Positions 1 to 11,689 of a DNA stretch of 64,000 nucleotides are shown here, piece by piece; position 1 is the stretch's first letter; each line of letters opens with the position of its first letter. This DNA is from Symsagittifera roscoffensis. Taxonomy: Eukaryota; Xenacoelomorpha; Acoela; Convolutidae. Position numbers and translations under genes: made by a program. The stretch spans positions 79,069,617 to 79,133,616 of the forward strand of contig NC_087063.1 in the NCBI RefSeq assembly GCF_963678635.1. Reading direction: 5' to 3'. Under the pieces are notes generated by a model that was given only the letters and a program-made list of their open reading frames with translations, ran no database searches and was not told the DNA's origin.

Positions 1-128
1 TTTTGGAGTTTTTTAACCAATAAAGTTGCGGTTTTGGTTCTTGTTTCCGAACGATCAGCCAATATTTATTAATTTTGAGGGAAAGCAAGAACCAAAACCG
101 CAACTTTATTGGTTAAAAAACTCCAAAA
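1..128. repeat. Perfect palindrome P1 (43-bp arms, 42-nt spacer)
   Basis: Bases 1-43 are the exact reverse complement of 86-128. The spacer 44-85 begins tttccgaacgatcagcc and is AT-rich after that. The left arm starts at the window edge, so the palindrome may extend further left: the flank 129-190, read in reverse complement, matches sequence found upstream of the same arm in a non-inverted copy near 5990-6060. Seen directly by reading. Confidence 0.95.
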
Positions 129-222
129 GAGCCCAAAAATGGTAGGCCCAGAATTAAAAGCCCAGAAAGTATCAAGGAAACCCAAAAAATGATTGAAACA
201 TTTGAAAAGTTTTTTCATATTC

Positions 223-571
223 CTTTCACTTTCAAGAAACACTTTTATTTTAGCTCATTTTAGGTTGAGTTAAAAATCAAAAACTTAGCCATCATTGACC
301 CCTAAAAAGCAGCAGAAGATCTATAGGCGACCCCTCACCACCTAAACAGTCTCTGCTGGTATTATTTCACGGCATGTTTCCGAACGATCAGCCAATATTT
401 ATTAATTTTGAGGGAAAGTATGTCGTGAAATAATACCAGCAGAGACTGTTTAGGTTTTGAGGGGTCGCCTATAGATCTTCTGCTGCTTTTTAGGGGTCAA
501 TGATGGCTAAGTTTTTGATTTTTTACTAAACCTAAAATGAGCTAAAATAAAAGTGTTTCTTGAAAGTGAAA
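223..571. repeat. Long imperfect palindrome P2 with the same 42-nt spacer
   Basis: Arms of about 150 bp (223-376 and 419-571) are near-perfect reverse complements, with small differences such as ccacctaaacag versus ctgtttaggttttg. The spacer 377-418 is identical to the spacer of the palindrome at 1-128 and lies in the same orientation. The arm sequence corresponds to the segment that follows the spacer in the non-inverted copy at about 5985-6235. It could be a foldback element, a snap-back replication product, or an amplification chimera in the assembly. Confidence 0.9.
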
Positions 572-1380
572 AGTTTTCATTTATTTGGTGGTCTTTTTGC
601 TATGATCAAGATCTAGCATTGGAAATTTCATAACAACTTTTGTCTGCTTTATTTGTGTTTCTGATGTATTAAGCGTGGCTGAGTAGTTAGTGCGTGAGGC
701 TCATAATCTCTAGGTTGCAGATCGAATTCGATACGTAGCTGCATTTTTTTTTTACTAATTCGAGGCTTATTTTTTTGTTTATTATTCCACTTATATAGCT
801 GCTTTTTGTCGTGTTCTCGCTAGTTCTTGCAGTTTATCTGGTTCTAGCTTATTAAGTTTCAAATGCTAGGGAAGTTGGTGGATGAAAAGGAGACGGGTCA
901 GACAGCTAAGCAAACAAAGTAGTAGCAAGGCACCCAATTAGAATAAATAAATTAGCCGAATATTGAATCACTGTTTATGACAGCGGTTAGTCTTATTTTC
1001 GTTTGATTTGAGGGCATCAGTTTACCGCCTGAATCGTTTAATTAAACGTCAGAATGCCCCTGCTTTATGTCGGTTTTTAAACTTTTTTCCAACTGTCTAA
1101 AAAGAAAAAGTTAAGGTTTTTAATTTGCTAAATGCGCTTTGATTGCACGCACGCTCATTTTCTTGCCGTTAAATTCTTGATTTTTAAAATGCACTTGAAG
1201 TTCGTTCTTAGAAGGGATTTGCGAATAACTCTTTCGAATAAAAAAATTGTGATTGACTTAGTTGAATAAAAAAATTGTGATTGACTTAGTTTGAGAAATA
1301 AGTTTTAATTTCCGGATTTTTTAGTTGAATTAATAATTACTTACAGTTCAAACTTTCTCCGAGTGGGATAGTTTTATCAA
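572..1380. other. Non-coding stretch with a tRNA-like SINE head
   Basis: No gene is visible. It contains one tRNA-like segment (annotated separately at 668-740) and a 28-bp direct duplication at about 1226-1286 (gaataaaaaaattgtgattg, repeated). The rest is AT-rich sequence with no recognised feature. Confidence 0.5.
668..740 (+). repeat. tRNA-derived SINE-like segment
   Basis: It carries an A-box-like stretch (tggctgagtagttagtgcg), a Met-type anticodon loop context (ctcataa) and a degenerate B box (agatcgaattcg), followed by a T run at 746 that could act as a pol III terminator. The acceptor stem does not pair well and the B box departs from consensus, so this is more likely the head of a SINE or a decayed tRNA pseudogene than a functional tRNA-Met. 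Confidence 0.5.
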
Positions 1381-3900
1381 AACGTGTCAATCAAAATTTT
1401 GAAATTGAAAAAGTTTTAGTATTATAGTACAAATACTTTGATATAGACATCCGATCATTTCCAATCAACTATGATTTGGTTTTATTAACGATGGTACAAT
1501 CTAACAGAAATATTGTCATTGATTTTGGAAGCTTTATTTAGTGTGACATTGTTAAATGATTATTTGTTTTCTTCCTGATTCCAACCTCGTTAGGCTGAAT
1601 ATTTTCTTCAATGCAGTTCCGATGTTTGCGAAAAGTTAAGGCTTTCTTGAAGTTTCATGGTATGCTTGATTTTCAAATCAGTAATTTTTCCTCGTGAATC
1701 ATTTAAGTCTAGTTTAGCTGAAGTATTTCTGAAAAAGATATTTTTCTGTTTGGTTTCCCATTGAAATTTCGTTTAGCTGAATCATTTCCAGAAGTTAAAT
1801 TCATAACTTCGTTTTCAGACGTCGTTAATTCGGCTAAATGATGATATATTCACTTTTTAATTTCTGATTCAAATCTTGTTAAGCGTAAACCTTGTCATAA
1901 GTAATATCAAATATTTATTAGATTTCAAGTTTTGTTTGTCTTGTTAAATGATGATATGTTTTCTTTTTGATTCCTGATTCCAATCTCGTTAAGCTGAATA
2001 GTTTCTTAATTGCAATTCCGATGTTTGCGAAAAATTTAGGCTTTCTTGAAGTTTCATGGTATGTTTGGTTTTTAAAATGAACAATTTTTCTGTTTGATTC
2101 CTCATTGAAATTTCGTTACGCTGAATCATTTCCAGAAGTAAAATTTTTAGGTATTCGTTTTCAGACGTCGTTAATCCGGCTGTATGATGATATGTTCATT
2201 TTTAAATTCCTGATTCAGATCTTGTTAAGCGTAAACATTGTCATAAATAATATCAAATATTTATTAGATTTCAAGTTTTGTTTGTCTTGTTAAATGATGA
2301 TATGTTTTCTTTTTGATTCCTGATTCCAATCTCGTTAAGCTGAATAGTTTCTTAATTGCAATTCCGATGTTTGCGAAAAATTTAGGCTTTCTTGAAGTTT
2401 CATGGTATGTTTGGTTTTTAAAATGAACAATTTTTCTGTTTGATTCCTCATTGAAATTTCGTTAAGCTGAATCATTTCCAGAAGTAAAATTTTTAGGTAT
2501 TCGTTTTCAGACGTCGTTAATCCGGCTGTATGATGATATGTTCATTTTTAAATTCCTGATTCAGATCTTGTTAAGCGTAAACATTGTCATAAATAATATC
2601 AATTAATCATTAGATTTCAGGCTTCGTTCGTCTTGTTAAATGATGATATATTTTCTGTTTGATTCCTGATTCCAATCTCGTTAAGCTGAAAAGTTTCGGA
2701 CTTCGTTAATCCGTTAAATGATAATATATTAACTTTAATTCCTGATTCAAATCTCGTTAAGCTGAAACATTTTTATAAGTTAATTTCAAATATTTATTAG
2801 ATTTCAAGTTTCGTTTTTCTTGCTAAATGATGATGTTTTCTGTTTGATTCCTGATTCCAATCTCGTTAAGCTGAATGGTTTCTTAAATGCAATTCCGATG
2901 TTTGCGAAAAATTTAGGCTTTCTTGAAATTGCATGGTATGCTTGGTTTTTAAAATGAGTAATTTTTCTGTTTGATTCCTCATTGAAATTTCGTTAAGCGG
3001 AATCATTTCCAGAAGTCAAATTTATAATTATTCGTTTTCAGACGTCGTTAATCCGGCTCTAGGATTATAAGTTCACTTTTTAATTCCTGATTGCAATCTC
3101 GTTAAGTTATGCTTGGGTTTCCAATTTGAATATATTCGAAGCTGTAATTCCGATGTTTGTGAGAGTTTTTGATTTACTTGGTCTTAATGAATATTTTTTC
3201 TTGTGGTTCATTTATATGTAGTCGAGCTGAATTGATTCTATAAGAGATGATAGTTTTCCATTGTATGCCTCATTTACATCTCGTTTACCTGAATAATTTC
3301 CAGAAGCTAATTTCAAATAAATCATCAGATCTCATTCATCTGGCTAATTGATGATATGTTCATTTTTTGAGTCCTGATTCAAATCTCGTTAAGCTGAATT
3401 TTTTCCAGAAATTTAGGTTTTTTTGAGATTTCAGGTTTCGCTTGTCTGTTGATCTAGAATTACTTGAACTTTGGTTATATGCGTAGGTTTTTAAATGGCT
3501 GTTTTTTCTTGCGGTTCTTGATTTCTAGTTGAGCTGAATTATTTCTATAAGAGATGATAGTTTTCCATTCTTTGGCGGATTTAAATCTCGGTAAGCTGGA
3601 TCATTTCAAGAGTTTTTTTTTCAAAAAATCATCAGATCTCATTCATCTGGTTAATAGATGATCTGTTTACTTTTTTTTTATTCCTGATTCATATCTCTTT
3701 AAGCTGAAAAATTTAATTGAGTGATAATCAATTTCCATTTGACTCCTGATTCAAATCTCGTTAAGCTGAAATATTTTTATTAGCGAAGTTCAAATGACAT
3801 GATTTCTTTTTGTTTTCATCTCGTTAATTGATATGTTTATGTTTCGATGTCTGGTTCTTATCTCGTTAAGCTGAATAATTTCTGAATGCTAATTCAAATA
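1380..3900. repeat. Degenerate tandem array; motif ctcgttaagctgaat
   Basis: The phrase gattcctgattccaatctcgttaagctgaat recurs with substitutions about every 77-130 bp. At higher order, 1935-2280 and 2281-2626 are near-identical copies with a period of 346 bp. Copies become more diverged to the right, beyond 2.7 kb. Short ORFs here run through the repeat and are not credible genes. The array is satellite- or minisatellite-like, with higher-order structure. Confidence 0.85.
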
Positions 3901-4129
3901 GTTTGAAAAGTTTGAAGTTTCTTAAATTTTGTTGATACACTTGGGCTTTCAAATTGGGCTTTCTTATGTTTCTTGTGATTCATCTATTATATATTTAAAT
4001 GCGGGTTTCACCATCTCGCAATGTTTAAGCGTTTTCAACGTAATATTTTTGGATGTTAAACAAAAGATTTTTTTTCACGTTTAAGCTAATTCAGTGTTTA
4101 TTTCACCAAGTTTGAAATTAGCAACCCAA

Positions 4130-5060
4130 CATTGGGATGCTGTCAGGGCTTCCTTAGATTTTGCGATTTTGGCCTCCATGTTTGAATAACCTAATCCTTT
4201 TAGGTTACGAGATACGTCAGTTTTCGAGATTTTTCAAAAGTTCCTAGAAAACTTCAATTTAAAAAATTTTCAAAATTTTATCCCTGTAGTTGGGTGCTGT
4301 CAGGGTATTCTCAGGAATTGCGAATCTTGCCTCCAAATCTCAGTTCTCAAATACTTCTAGTTTTCGAGATATGACGTTTTTTATGATTTTTTCAAAAAAA
4401 CTTAGATTTACATAAATTCAAAAACTTTGAGTATCTCAATCTTGTAACTAGAAACTGTTAGAGTATTTTCAGGGCTTGCGAATTGAATCTTGCCTCTGAA
4501 TATGAGTGCTCAAATCCTTGTATTTCTCGAGATATGACGTTTTTTGTGATTTTTTCAAAGAACTTAGATATAGAACATTTCACAAAATTGAAGTTTTCAA
4601 TATCTATAGTGATGCTATGTCAGGGTACTACCCGGAGTTGCTACTTTTTCATCCAAATATGGCTGCTCAAATCATTGTAGTGTTCGACATATGGAGTTTT
4701 TGTGATTTTTTAAAACGTTTTTAGGAAACTCGAGTGCTCAAGTTTTTGTAGTTCGAGATGAGGCGTTTTTCTTGATTTTTTTTTTAAAAATTAGAAAACG
4801 TCAATTCAAGTTTCTCAAAATTTGAAGTTCTCAACCCTGTAGTTGGGTATTGTCAGTACTCTCCGAACATAAGAAGTTACACGTCTTGCGTCCAAATGTG
4901 ACTGCTCAATTGCTTTTCGTTTCCGAGATGTGACGTTTTTTGTCATTTTAAAATCTTTCAACCAACTTAGATATAAAAAAGTGTACAAAAAAATTGAATA
5001 CAAAATTTGAAATTATCAACCCTATAATTGGGTGCAGTCAGAGTAAACCTCAAAGGATGC
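4130..5060. repeat. Second tandem array, unit about 160 bp
   Basis: A unit containing 'gttgggtgctgtcagg', 'cttgcctccaaat', 'gctcaaat' and 'cgagatatgacgtttttt' recurs about six times; the gagat-type motif falls near 4208, 4370, 4531, 4684, 4756 and 4924. Copies are diverged. The small ORFs at 4483-4724 and 4815-5003 are repeat translations. Confidence 0.75.
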
Positions 5061-5984
5061 AAATATTTCCAATATATGCAATTTGTGAGTTGTCATAAAT
5101 TCGAAGCACCGGAGGTGCGTTACACGCTAGTCATTTATTAATTTTAGTTCAGCTGAATTTTTTTTGCTGCTGTGCTTTTAACTTTCCATTTGATTCTTAG
5201 TTTTACATCCTAATGCTGAAAATTTTCTAGGAATTGACAATTTCCTAGGAGAAATTTCAGGTCTCGCTCATGTGATTAACTGATGGTATGTTTTCGTTTT
5301 GTATCCTGACTTAAATCTCGTCAAGTTGAATAGGTTTTAAATGAAATTGCAATGGTTGAGAAAAATTTGAATAGCTTGAGCTTTCTTGATTTTCTTGGGG
5401 GTTCAAATGAGTAGTTTTTTTTGAAATGTTTGTATAAGTGATGATAATTGTCCATTTGATTCGTTATTCAAAGCTCGTTTAACTGAATTTTTTCCGGAAG
5501 TGAAAAATCAAATTATTATTAGGTTTCAAGTTTCGTTCTTCTTATTAAAGGCGTTATGTTTTTTTTTCGATTATTGATTCAAATCTCGTTAAGTTGGATT
5601 GCTTCTAAATTAAGAATTTCTTGAACTTTGCAAATATTATTGCGCCGTCAGATGGGCCATGTTTCTTGCTATTCATCATTTACTAATTTTAGTTCGTCTG
5701 AAATCTTTGTATATGTTATTATAACTTTCCATCGTATTGAGAGATGATATTTTCCGGATGATTGATATTTTCACTGATTTAGAGGTTTTTTGCTTGCTTT
5801 TTTCTCTTGAGCACTTTTCACGGTACAATTCAATTCCAATTGCGAATTGGATGGCATATTAAATTTTCAATAACTAAATTTTAAACTAAAATTTTCAGAA
5901 ATCTCATTCTTGAATTTCATTGATGTAATGCGATGTGTTTTTCACCGAAATTCGGAATATGAAAAATCTTTACAAAAGTTTCCA
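5061..5984. other. Decayed continuation of the ctcgttaag-type array
   Basis: Scattered 'aaatctcgttaagttg' motifs (for example about 5310 and 5585) show that this stretch derives from the same repeat family as 1.4-3.9 kb, heavily diverged. No gene or RNA is seen. Confidence 0.5.
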
Positions 5985-6235
5985 TCAATTTTGGGTTTCC
6001 CTGATACTTTCTGGGCCTTTCATTCTGGGCATTCCGTTTTTTGAAGGGTGTTAACCAAAAAGATTGCGTTTTTGGCGCTTGCTTCACCTCAAAAATATAA
6101 TGGCGCTTTTGGGCTGATCTTTCGGAAAGGGATATCGTAAAATAAAACCAGCAGAGACTCTTGAGGCGGTGAGGCGTCGTCTATTGATCTTCTGCTGCTT
6201 TTTTATGTCTCAATGAGAGTATTGAAGACACTTAT
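5985..6235 (+). repeat. Non-inverted copy of the palindrome-arm repeat
   Basis: It contains, in linear order, diverged versions of the flank of P1, the P1 arm (gtgttaaccaaaaagattgcg), the reverse complement of the shared spacer (gggctgatctttcggaaa) and the P2 arm (accagcagagact, then atcttctgctgctttttta). It therefore gives the ancestral order from which the palindromes at 1-571 were rearranged. Confidence 0.75.
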
Positions 6236-8066
6236 ATAGGTCGTGATGCTTTTTTCGGTTTTGATGATATGTTTTCATAGGTTATGATATGACGCAGTTC
6301 AGGCTCTTTTATAGGTCATGATGTTTTTAAAGGAAGTCCTAAAATGCTCAATTACACAAGTGCGCTCATAATATTGATATGCTTTTATGAATTATAATTT
6401 CAAGTGCCGATAGCGATTATTTTTAATGTTCGAATGTTGATGATAATGACTTCATCGGTGATAATGACTTCACATAATGTTAATCGGTATTTTCAGGACA
6501 AGGTGACTACTATTAGACCACCTGCATTTAGTATGCGCCAATAAGTAGACAAATAAATTATGCAATTCTGATTGGTGGAAAATCCGACCGTGAAAAGAAA
6601 CTTAGAAAGAGAAATAGTAACTTGAGATCTGATTGGCTGAAAGTAAGTACCAGACACTGATCGCCGCCTAAATACTGAAAAGGACCACCGCGACCTATAT
6701 TGACTTGGACTGAGAACTGACCGCCGCAGCGCAAGGAAACTGTTTTTGCTTTATAAAACGTAATTTTGGACTTCTTTTTTTGGATTCTCAAATTAATTCT
6801 CCAATTAAGAAATTCTTAGGAAAGGTGTTTAGTTTTGAAATTGGGTTTTAGCTATTAGCTATCCAGTGGGAAAAAATGACTATTGACCCAGCTTTTTCTA
6901 ATTGGGCTAATTTTATGAAAATAGAATTAATCCAAAAACATTCTTGAAATTTAATCTTGAAATTTAATGTTCTAGAGCTTAAATGTGATATGTTTTTTTA
7001 TCTTCGACTTTCATAACTGTTCACAAAGCAGTCCTTTTTTGGTATCATTGAGTTCATTGCCTTTTCGAACTGTCTGTGACTATGTTTCTTTCGAGTGGTT
7101 TGACTTTTGATTTGATTTCAACGGAGTGAAGACACTTATTTAGGTCTTATTGTTGTTGTTCCGACCATTTGAAAAATGTTGAACTTTGTATTCGGGTGTG
7201 TTTTAGTTTTTTATTTTTTTTCCACACAAAATCAGGTACCACAAAAAATCATCGTAATGGGTTGAGTGATATATCATATTAAAGTCCTTTCAGTCGTAAT
7301 TCGAATGACATTAAAATTCCCAAAAGTTTCCCCCAGTTTTGAGAAAATCCGGTTTGAACTGTTGGAGCCTTAGTCCAATTTCGAGCGAGTGAAACGATGG
7401 AGTAACGTTCGATAGATAGTAGTATTGGCCCTTTAAGCTCAAAAACACTTGATTTTACTTAAAAGAAAACCAGTTTGGAAGCTTGATTAAGCGCTTTCTC
7501 GGCAATAGAAATTTTTAAACAAATTTAAAATTTCAAGTGAAAAAAGTTTTCATTTCGTTTATTTTTTGAAGACAATTGTAGTATTTTAAGCCTAACTCAC
7601 TAAATCTTTACGCGTTTGTATAGTTCTATAATCACACCACGCTTATGTGAGAAACAACGCAAATTTTAAGATAAAAAAGTTATTTTGTAGTTTTTTACGA
7701 ATGTGGTAGGAAAATTCTGTGCTACTTGCACAGCAACCGGCTATCCTTATTTTTTAATGAAAATTTCTGAAAATTCCATCTTGCTTGAATTAAATTTTAT
7801 GTATGGCATTATAAATGCTTTTGCAGTTCAATTTAACTTCGTTTGCTGATGGGAAGGCAGTTTACACTGTCCAATTACGAAAGTGAAAATGTTGGAAAAT
7901 AGTGAATAAAATCTAGTGTCGAAAGTAGGTTTTGATTTTTAAGTTTCCCAGCACGATAAATAACATAATTATTGATTCAATTATCTTCGAGTGGAATTAG
8001 TTTCTATCAAAAAAAGAGTCAATCATGAAAGTGATGTTCATAATGTTCTGTTTTGTGTTCGGTTAG
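6236..8066. other. Intergenic, AT-rich, no supported gene
   Basis: A short motif like gaagacacttatataggtcgtgatg occurs near 6225 and again, diverged, near 7130, with a partial copy at 10012. A minus-strand ORF at 6558-6791 contains a less AT-rich stretch but has no domain or clean splice context. Nothing else is recognisable. Confidence 0.4.
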
Positions 8067-8314
8067 CGATGCCATGCGATGCAGACTTGGTGCCCATGGG
8101 CCCGGAGTACAGTCCCCACCTGCACACGAGTATGGCCCTAGTACTGAGCATAGGAGTGATGGGGATGATGGGCATGTACAGCTTCTACAGGCGATACAGG
8201 GCCAAGATACTCCCCATTCCAGCCATCATTCTCGGCACCCTCCGGTCCGGAGACGGCATCGCCAACGCCCAGTTCTTCCCCAAGGAACCAAAGTACGAAC
8301 AGGAGGAAAACTAA
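8067..8314 (+). CDS. Terminal exon of a small membrane protein, possibly TMEM14-like
   Basis: The exon stands out as GC-rich in an AT-rich neighbourhood. A plausible acceptor (gtgttcggttag) ends at 8066, and the reading frame with MPCDADLVPMGPEYSPHLHT runs to TAA at 8312-8314. The product has one hydrophobic, Met/Gly-rich segment (MALVLSIGVMGMMGMYSFY), then a basic turn (RRYRAK) and a second apolar stretch (ILPIPAIILG), then a polar tail ending KYEQEEN. The 'small-residue helix, basic loop, MPA-like helix start' layout recalls the second half of TMEM14 proteins, but this is a weak resemblance by eye. The first part of the gene is not found upstream in the window. No TE or repeat covers the exon. 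The coding assignment is fairly safe; the family name is not. The nearest AATAAA is at about 8769. Confidence 0.5.
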
Positions 8315-9104
8315 GTACACCCGGACAGTGATTGGACAAACTGTATTCTGAACTTATTTATGTTTATTGTGTAGAAGCAAACTAGAAGTGACAAGCTAAA
8401 TTGGCTATTTTCCTATCCCCTCGATTTTGTTTAAAATAGGGTTGAAGAGCGCTTATTTGAAAGTACTTTTTTGTTGTATACTGCATTAAAACGCGTCAGC
8501 ATGAAATTTTTTTTTACAACTTCTCTGGCAAATCGCTCTATGAACAAACAATTCTTAAACTACTTTTATGAACTTTACAACGGAGTGGGAAACAGGAAAC
8601 GAGACATAACTAATTTTGGATTGTAGTGAGCTCCTGGATAACTCTAGTGGTTTGTTATCTAACTTCGTTCAGTTTTTATTCCTCTGAATTAATTAATTTC
8701 TCATAATACTGCAAAACAAACCATGATCGGAAGAAGCACCGAGTGTTCTGAGCTCAAGAATTTCAGTGAATAAATTTAAATAACTTGAAATCTGCAATGC
8801 TGCAATTTATATCTTACGATTAATTAAATGCTGATGTACGCATGAAATAAATAAATTATAATTTAAGCTCCTTAGATGCTCGTTGTCAATAGAATTAGAT
8901 TACATCTCTCGGATAGTTTTGTGCGTGACAGGATTTTTTTGAGAAGACGAAAATTTCCCAAGACGCACAAGACTCAAGTTGGTCAAAATTTTGTCAAATT
9001 GTGTTCATTTTGATCAATAACCAGCTATTAAGTACAGCCAATGCTAAGGATATTAACACAAACTCTTATATTACAAATATCACTTTAGCTTCAAGGTATC
9101 ATGG
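8315..9104. other. 3' flank of the membrane-protein exon; no gene seen
   Basis: AT-rich sequence with a possible polyadenylation signal AATAAA at about 8769-8774. No other feature is recognised. Confidence 0.4.
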
Positions 9105-9175
9105 ATCTGTAGCGTAGAGGTTAGGAAGGAGACCCGCACCAAAAAAAGAGGTTTCGAACCTGGGCAGGCTCGGAT
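9105..9175 (+). repeat. tRNA-like SINE segment
   Basis: An A-box-like tagcgtagaggttagga is followed about 30 nt later by a near-consensus B box, ggtttcgaacctggg. The spacing suits a pol III internal promoter, but there is no convincing cloverleaf, so SINE-derived is the best reading. Confidence 0.45.
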
Positions 9176-9284
9176 GTTTTTAATGAACTTTTTCGTATAC
9201 TAATTAAACTGCGTCCGCAAAATTGAGAAATCTTAGTTGGTAAACTTGTTTTTTTTTTAATTGACTGTTACTGCTAATGCGTCA

Positions 9285-9420
9285 TAATTGGCTGGCGTGA
9301 CTTAGCAATTAGGTAGACTCATAATTGGCGTGCGTGACTTAAGCAAAATTGTAAACTCAATGTTTTACCCTTAATCTCTAGGTCATAAGTTTGAATCTCA
9401 GACGTAGCCTGTGTTTATCT
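9285..9420 (+). repeat. Duplicated tRNA-like fragment
   Basis: The phrase 'cataattggcNNgcgtgactta' occurs twice (about 9283-9306 and 9321-9343), followed by a B-box-like gtttgaatctcagacg near 9390. It looks like a SINE head with an internal duplication. Confidence 0.35.
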
Positions 9421-9674
9421 TTACCCTTGCGAAAAGCAAGAGTGCTACACACAAACTAGTACTTGAAATTTTCCTGTAAACAATTTTATTCGCAAGATTG
9501 CGCATATGTTTCATCTTGCTTCATATTAAAATTTCAATGATTCTGTGAACATTAATGAACGGAGCCAAGAAAATTGATGAATGTTCTTATTAACAATTTT
9601 TCAAAAATCAACGATTCCGCAAAAAAAATTGTAACTCAATTACCTTCATCAATGGGGATTTAGAAGGTATCTTA

Positions 9675-9895
9675 CAAGAAAGCTGCACTTTCAAAAAAAG
9701 TCTGTGCTGCGGGAAATAAACCGACAACGACAACCAGACGGACGATAGTCCGATATAGCAGGAAATTGATACTGTGAGGGAGAAAGTAGGCCCCGGCCGG
9801 ATCCGGATTTGAACCACAAGCTTTTGTCCGCTCAAGCAGGCGTGTTAACTCTATGCCCGATGCGCTGCGCGGTTGATTGATTTTGAACCTTGTGA
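9675..9895 (-). repeat. tRNA-derived SINE (minus strand)
   Basis: Read on the minus strand there is an A-box-like cgcgcagcgcatcgggcat, a B box ggttcaaatccggatcc about 50 nt downstream, and then a non-tRNA body with a GC content unlike its surroundings. This is the classic layout of a tRNA-derived SINE. The two minus ORFs across it are not genes. Confidence 0.5.
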
Positions 9896-9899
9896 ACAA

Positions 9900-11280
9900 T
9901 TAATCGCCCAGCGCATCTGGCGTAGCGATAACACAATGCTTAAGACGACAAAGGCTTGATATTTGCATCCAGCCTGGAACTGTTTAAAAGTCGATAAACG
10001 TAGTTCTGACTCATATATAGGTCGCGATGTTTTTTTTATCAGTAAGTCTTAAAATTTGATCGATTATTTTCGCGGTTTGATTTTTGACTTTTTTAGATTC
10101 CATTTATTTTCGTTGCTGAAAAGAAGGTAAACTCCACTAGCGAAAAGCGAAAAAGTAAAGGTCACGAAAAATGTGATCGTTTTCAATTTTGAAAATGGAA
10201 TTTAATCATAAGATTTCTCAGCGAAACAAATTTCACTTATTGACGTGGTTTTCTCAAATTGAGCTTTTATAAAAAAAAGGTCAACCATAAATTGTTCTAG
10301 TATATCAAAGAATTTAAAGGTCTTCTTTTTTTCATGGCTATTCGAAAGGTGCAATTTTTCAAAAAACAACAATTCAGTATTTTTTGAATGTGCGTTCATT
10401 GACTTTTCCAGTTGTCTGTTGGCTATTTTTTTGTCAGTGGAAGTTTTCTTTTGTTTCGGACTATCTTCAGTCTGATTATTTTGTCGGTTTTTTCCCGTAG
10501 ACCGCTTTTTTTAATTTCAGCCGTCGTCTGAACTCCTGCGTGCCATTTGCAAAGCCCGGTTAGTAGAGATAACTGAGTTTTCAAACTTTTCATTTTTCAT
10601 TTTTTTTTCAAAATGTTGAATAAAGTTATTTGTTCCGTTCGTTAATGGGCACTTAAACAAAACTTATGCGATGATTGTGCTCATCTTATCAGGCGTTACC
10701 CATTTGGAACATAAACTCATTCTTGTATACAACTTGTCCAACAAAATCACTGGCTGGTTTTCTGAAATCTGCATTTTAGTCAACCATAGACTGATTTTAA
10801 GCATGTTAGCATTTCAGATGCACGTTATATTCAATAATTGGTTTATGTTAGTTTTGATTTCACCAACTCCGTTTTGAAAAAATTTCGCTTGTTTTTTTCT
10901 TGTTTGATTGGCTTAAATTTTTTTGGGGTATTGTTGCTGGCAAGTGTAAAGCTTAAAAAAAATTGGGAAAATTTAACTCATTCTTGTTTCATACGGTGAT
11001 ATGTGTTGCCTACAGCAAAATTTTGTATACATCAAATAACATACCTTTATTAAATTTGGAACGATTTCGTAGACGGATTAGCTCGCCTCCTTTCATTTTG
11101 GAACAGTTTTGTGATGCACGATACTTCTCCACGCATAAATTTTGCGCGTTGCCTTTTCAACATCAAAGTATACAAAGAGCAGTTTAGTCAGAATCATTTC
11201 ATTGCTACCTTAAAATCAGGTAAGTATGGTAGCGAGCGCGATCATTTTGAATACACGAAGATTAAGGAATCCAACCTAGA
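9900..11280. other. Intergenic; contains decayed repeat fragments
   Basis: No gene is supported. Sequence at about 11045-11080 (aatttggaacgatttcgtag) matches the interior of the hairpin-ended repeat family annotated at 52965-53510, so part of this stretch is a decayed copy of that family. Confidence 0.4.
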
Positions 11281-11525
11281 AGAGTAGTTTTTTTTGAAAA
11301 TCGATCTGAATAAAAAAACTACCCCGAGCATACGTATTCTTTACTATATCCGAAAGTCGCACAAAAATGTTCGCAATATCTTCTGAAGTTTGAGCTGAGG
11401 ACATCAGTACCTTTTTGGTGGTACAAAAAATTCCGTCGAAATTTTGTCTGGAAAAACAACAACAACCCCGAGCACAAATACTCGTCACTTTCTTCGAAAG
11501 TGGGTTCGCTTTGTACAGTCCATTT
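11281..11525. repeat. Fragments of the hairpin-ended repeat family
   Basis: Two partial matches to the end motif (reverse complement of gaaagtaNcggaatatttgtgctcgggg) lie at about 11321-11360 and 11465-11505, each with the ccccgagca core. These are decayed or rearranged ends of the same family as 11690-12080. Confidence 0.5.
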
Positions 11526-11689
11526 CAATTAATCATTATAAAAACGGCAAAAGAGCCAAAAGTTAGAAAGGTTTTACAAGTAGTTTGAACTTAGAAAAAA
11601 CTCAGATTTACGTATGATGACATACTCAAACTTTTACAGCTGTGATTCACATTTTGAAGAGACAAAAAGTTTTGTTTCTTTGTTTTTGT

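Noticed and set aside
668-740. Functional tRNA-Met gene
   Set aside because: Met-like anticodon loop, but the acceptor stem does not pair and the B box is degenerate; SINE-derived is likelier.
1380-5060. CRISPR-like array
   Set aside because: Repeats are long, diverged and contiguous without uniform spacers, and the context is eukaryotic.
6558-6791. Possible minus-strand exon (CGGQFSVQVNIGRGG)
   Set aside because: Protein-like composition but no convincing acceptor/donor pair and no partner exons.
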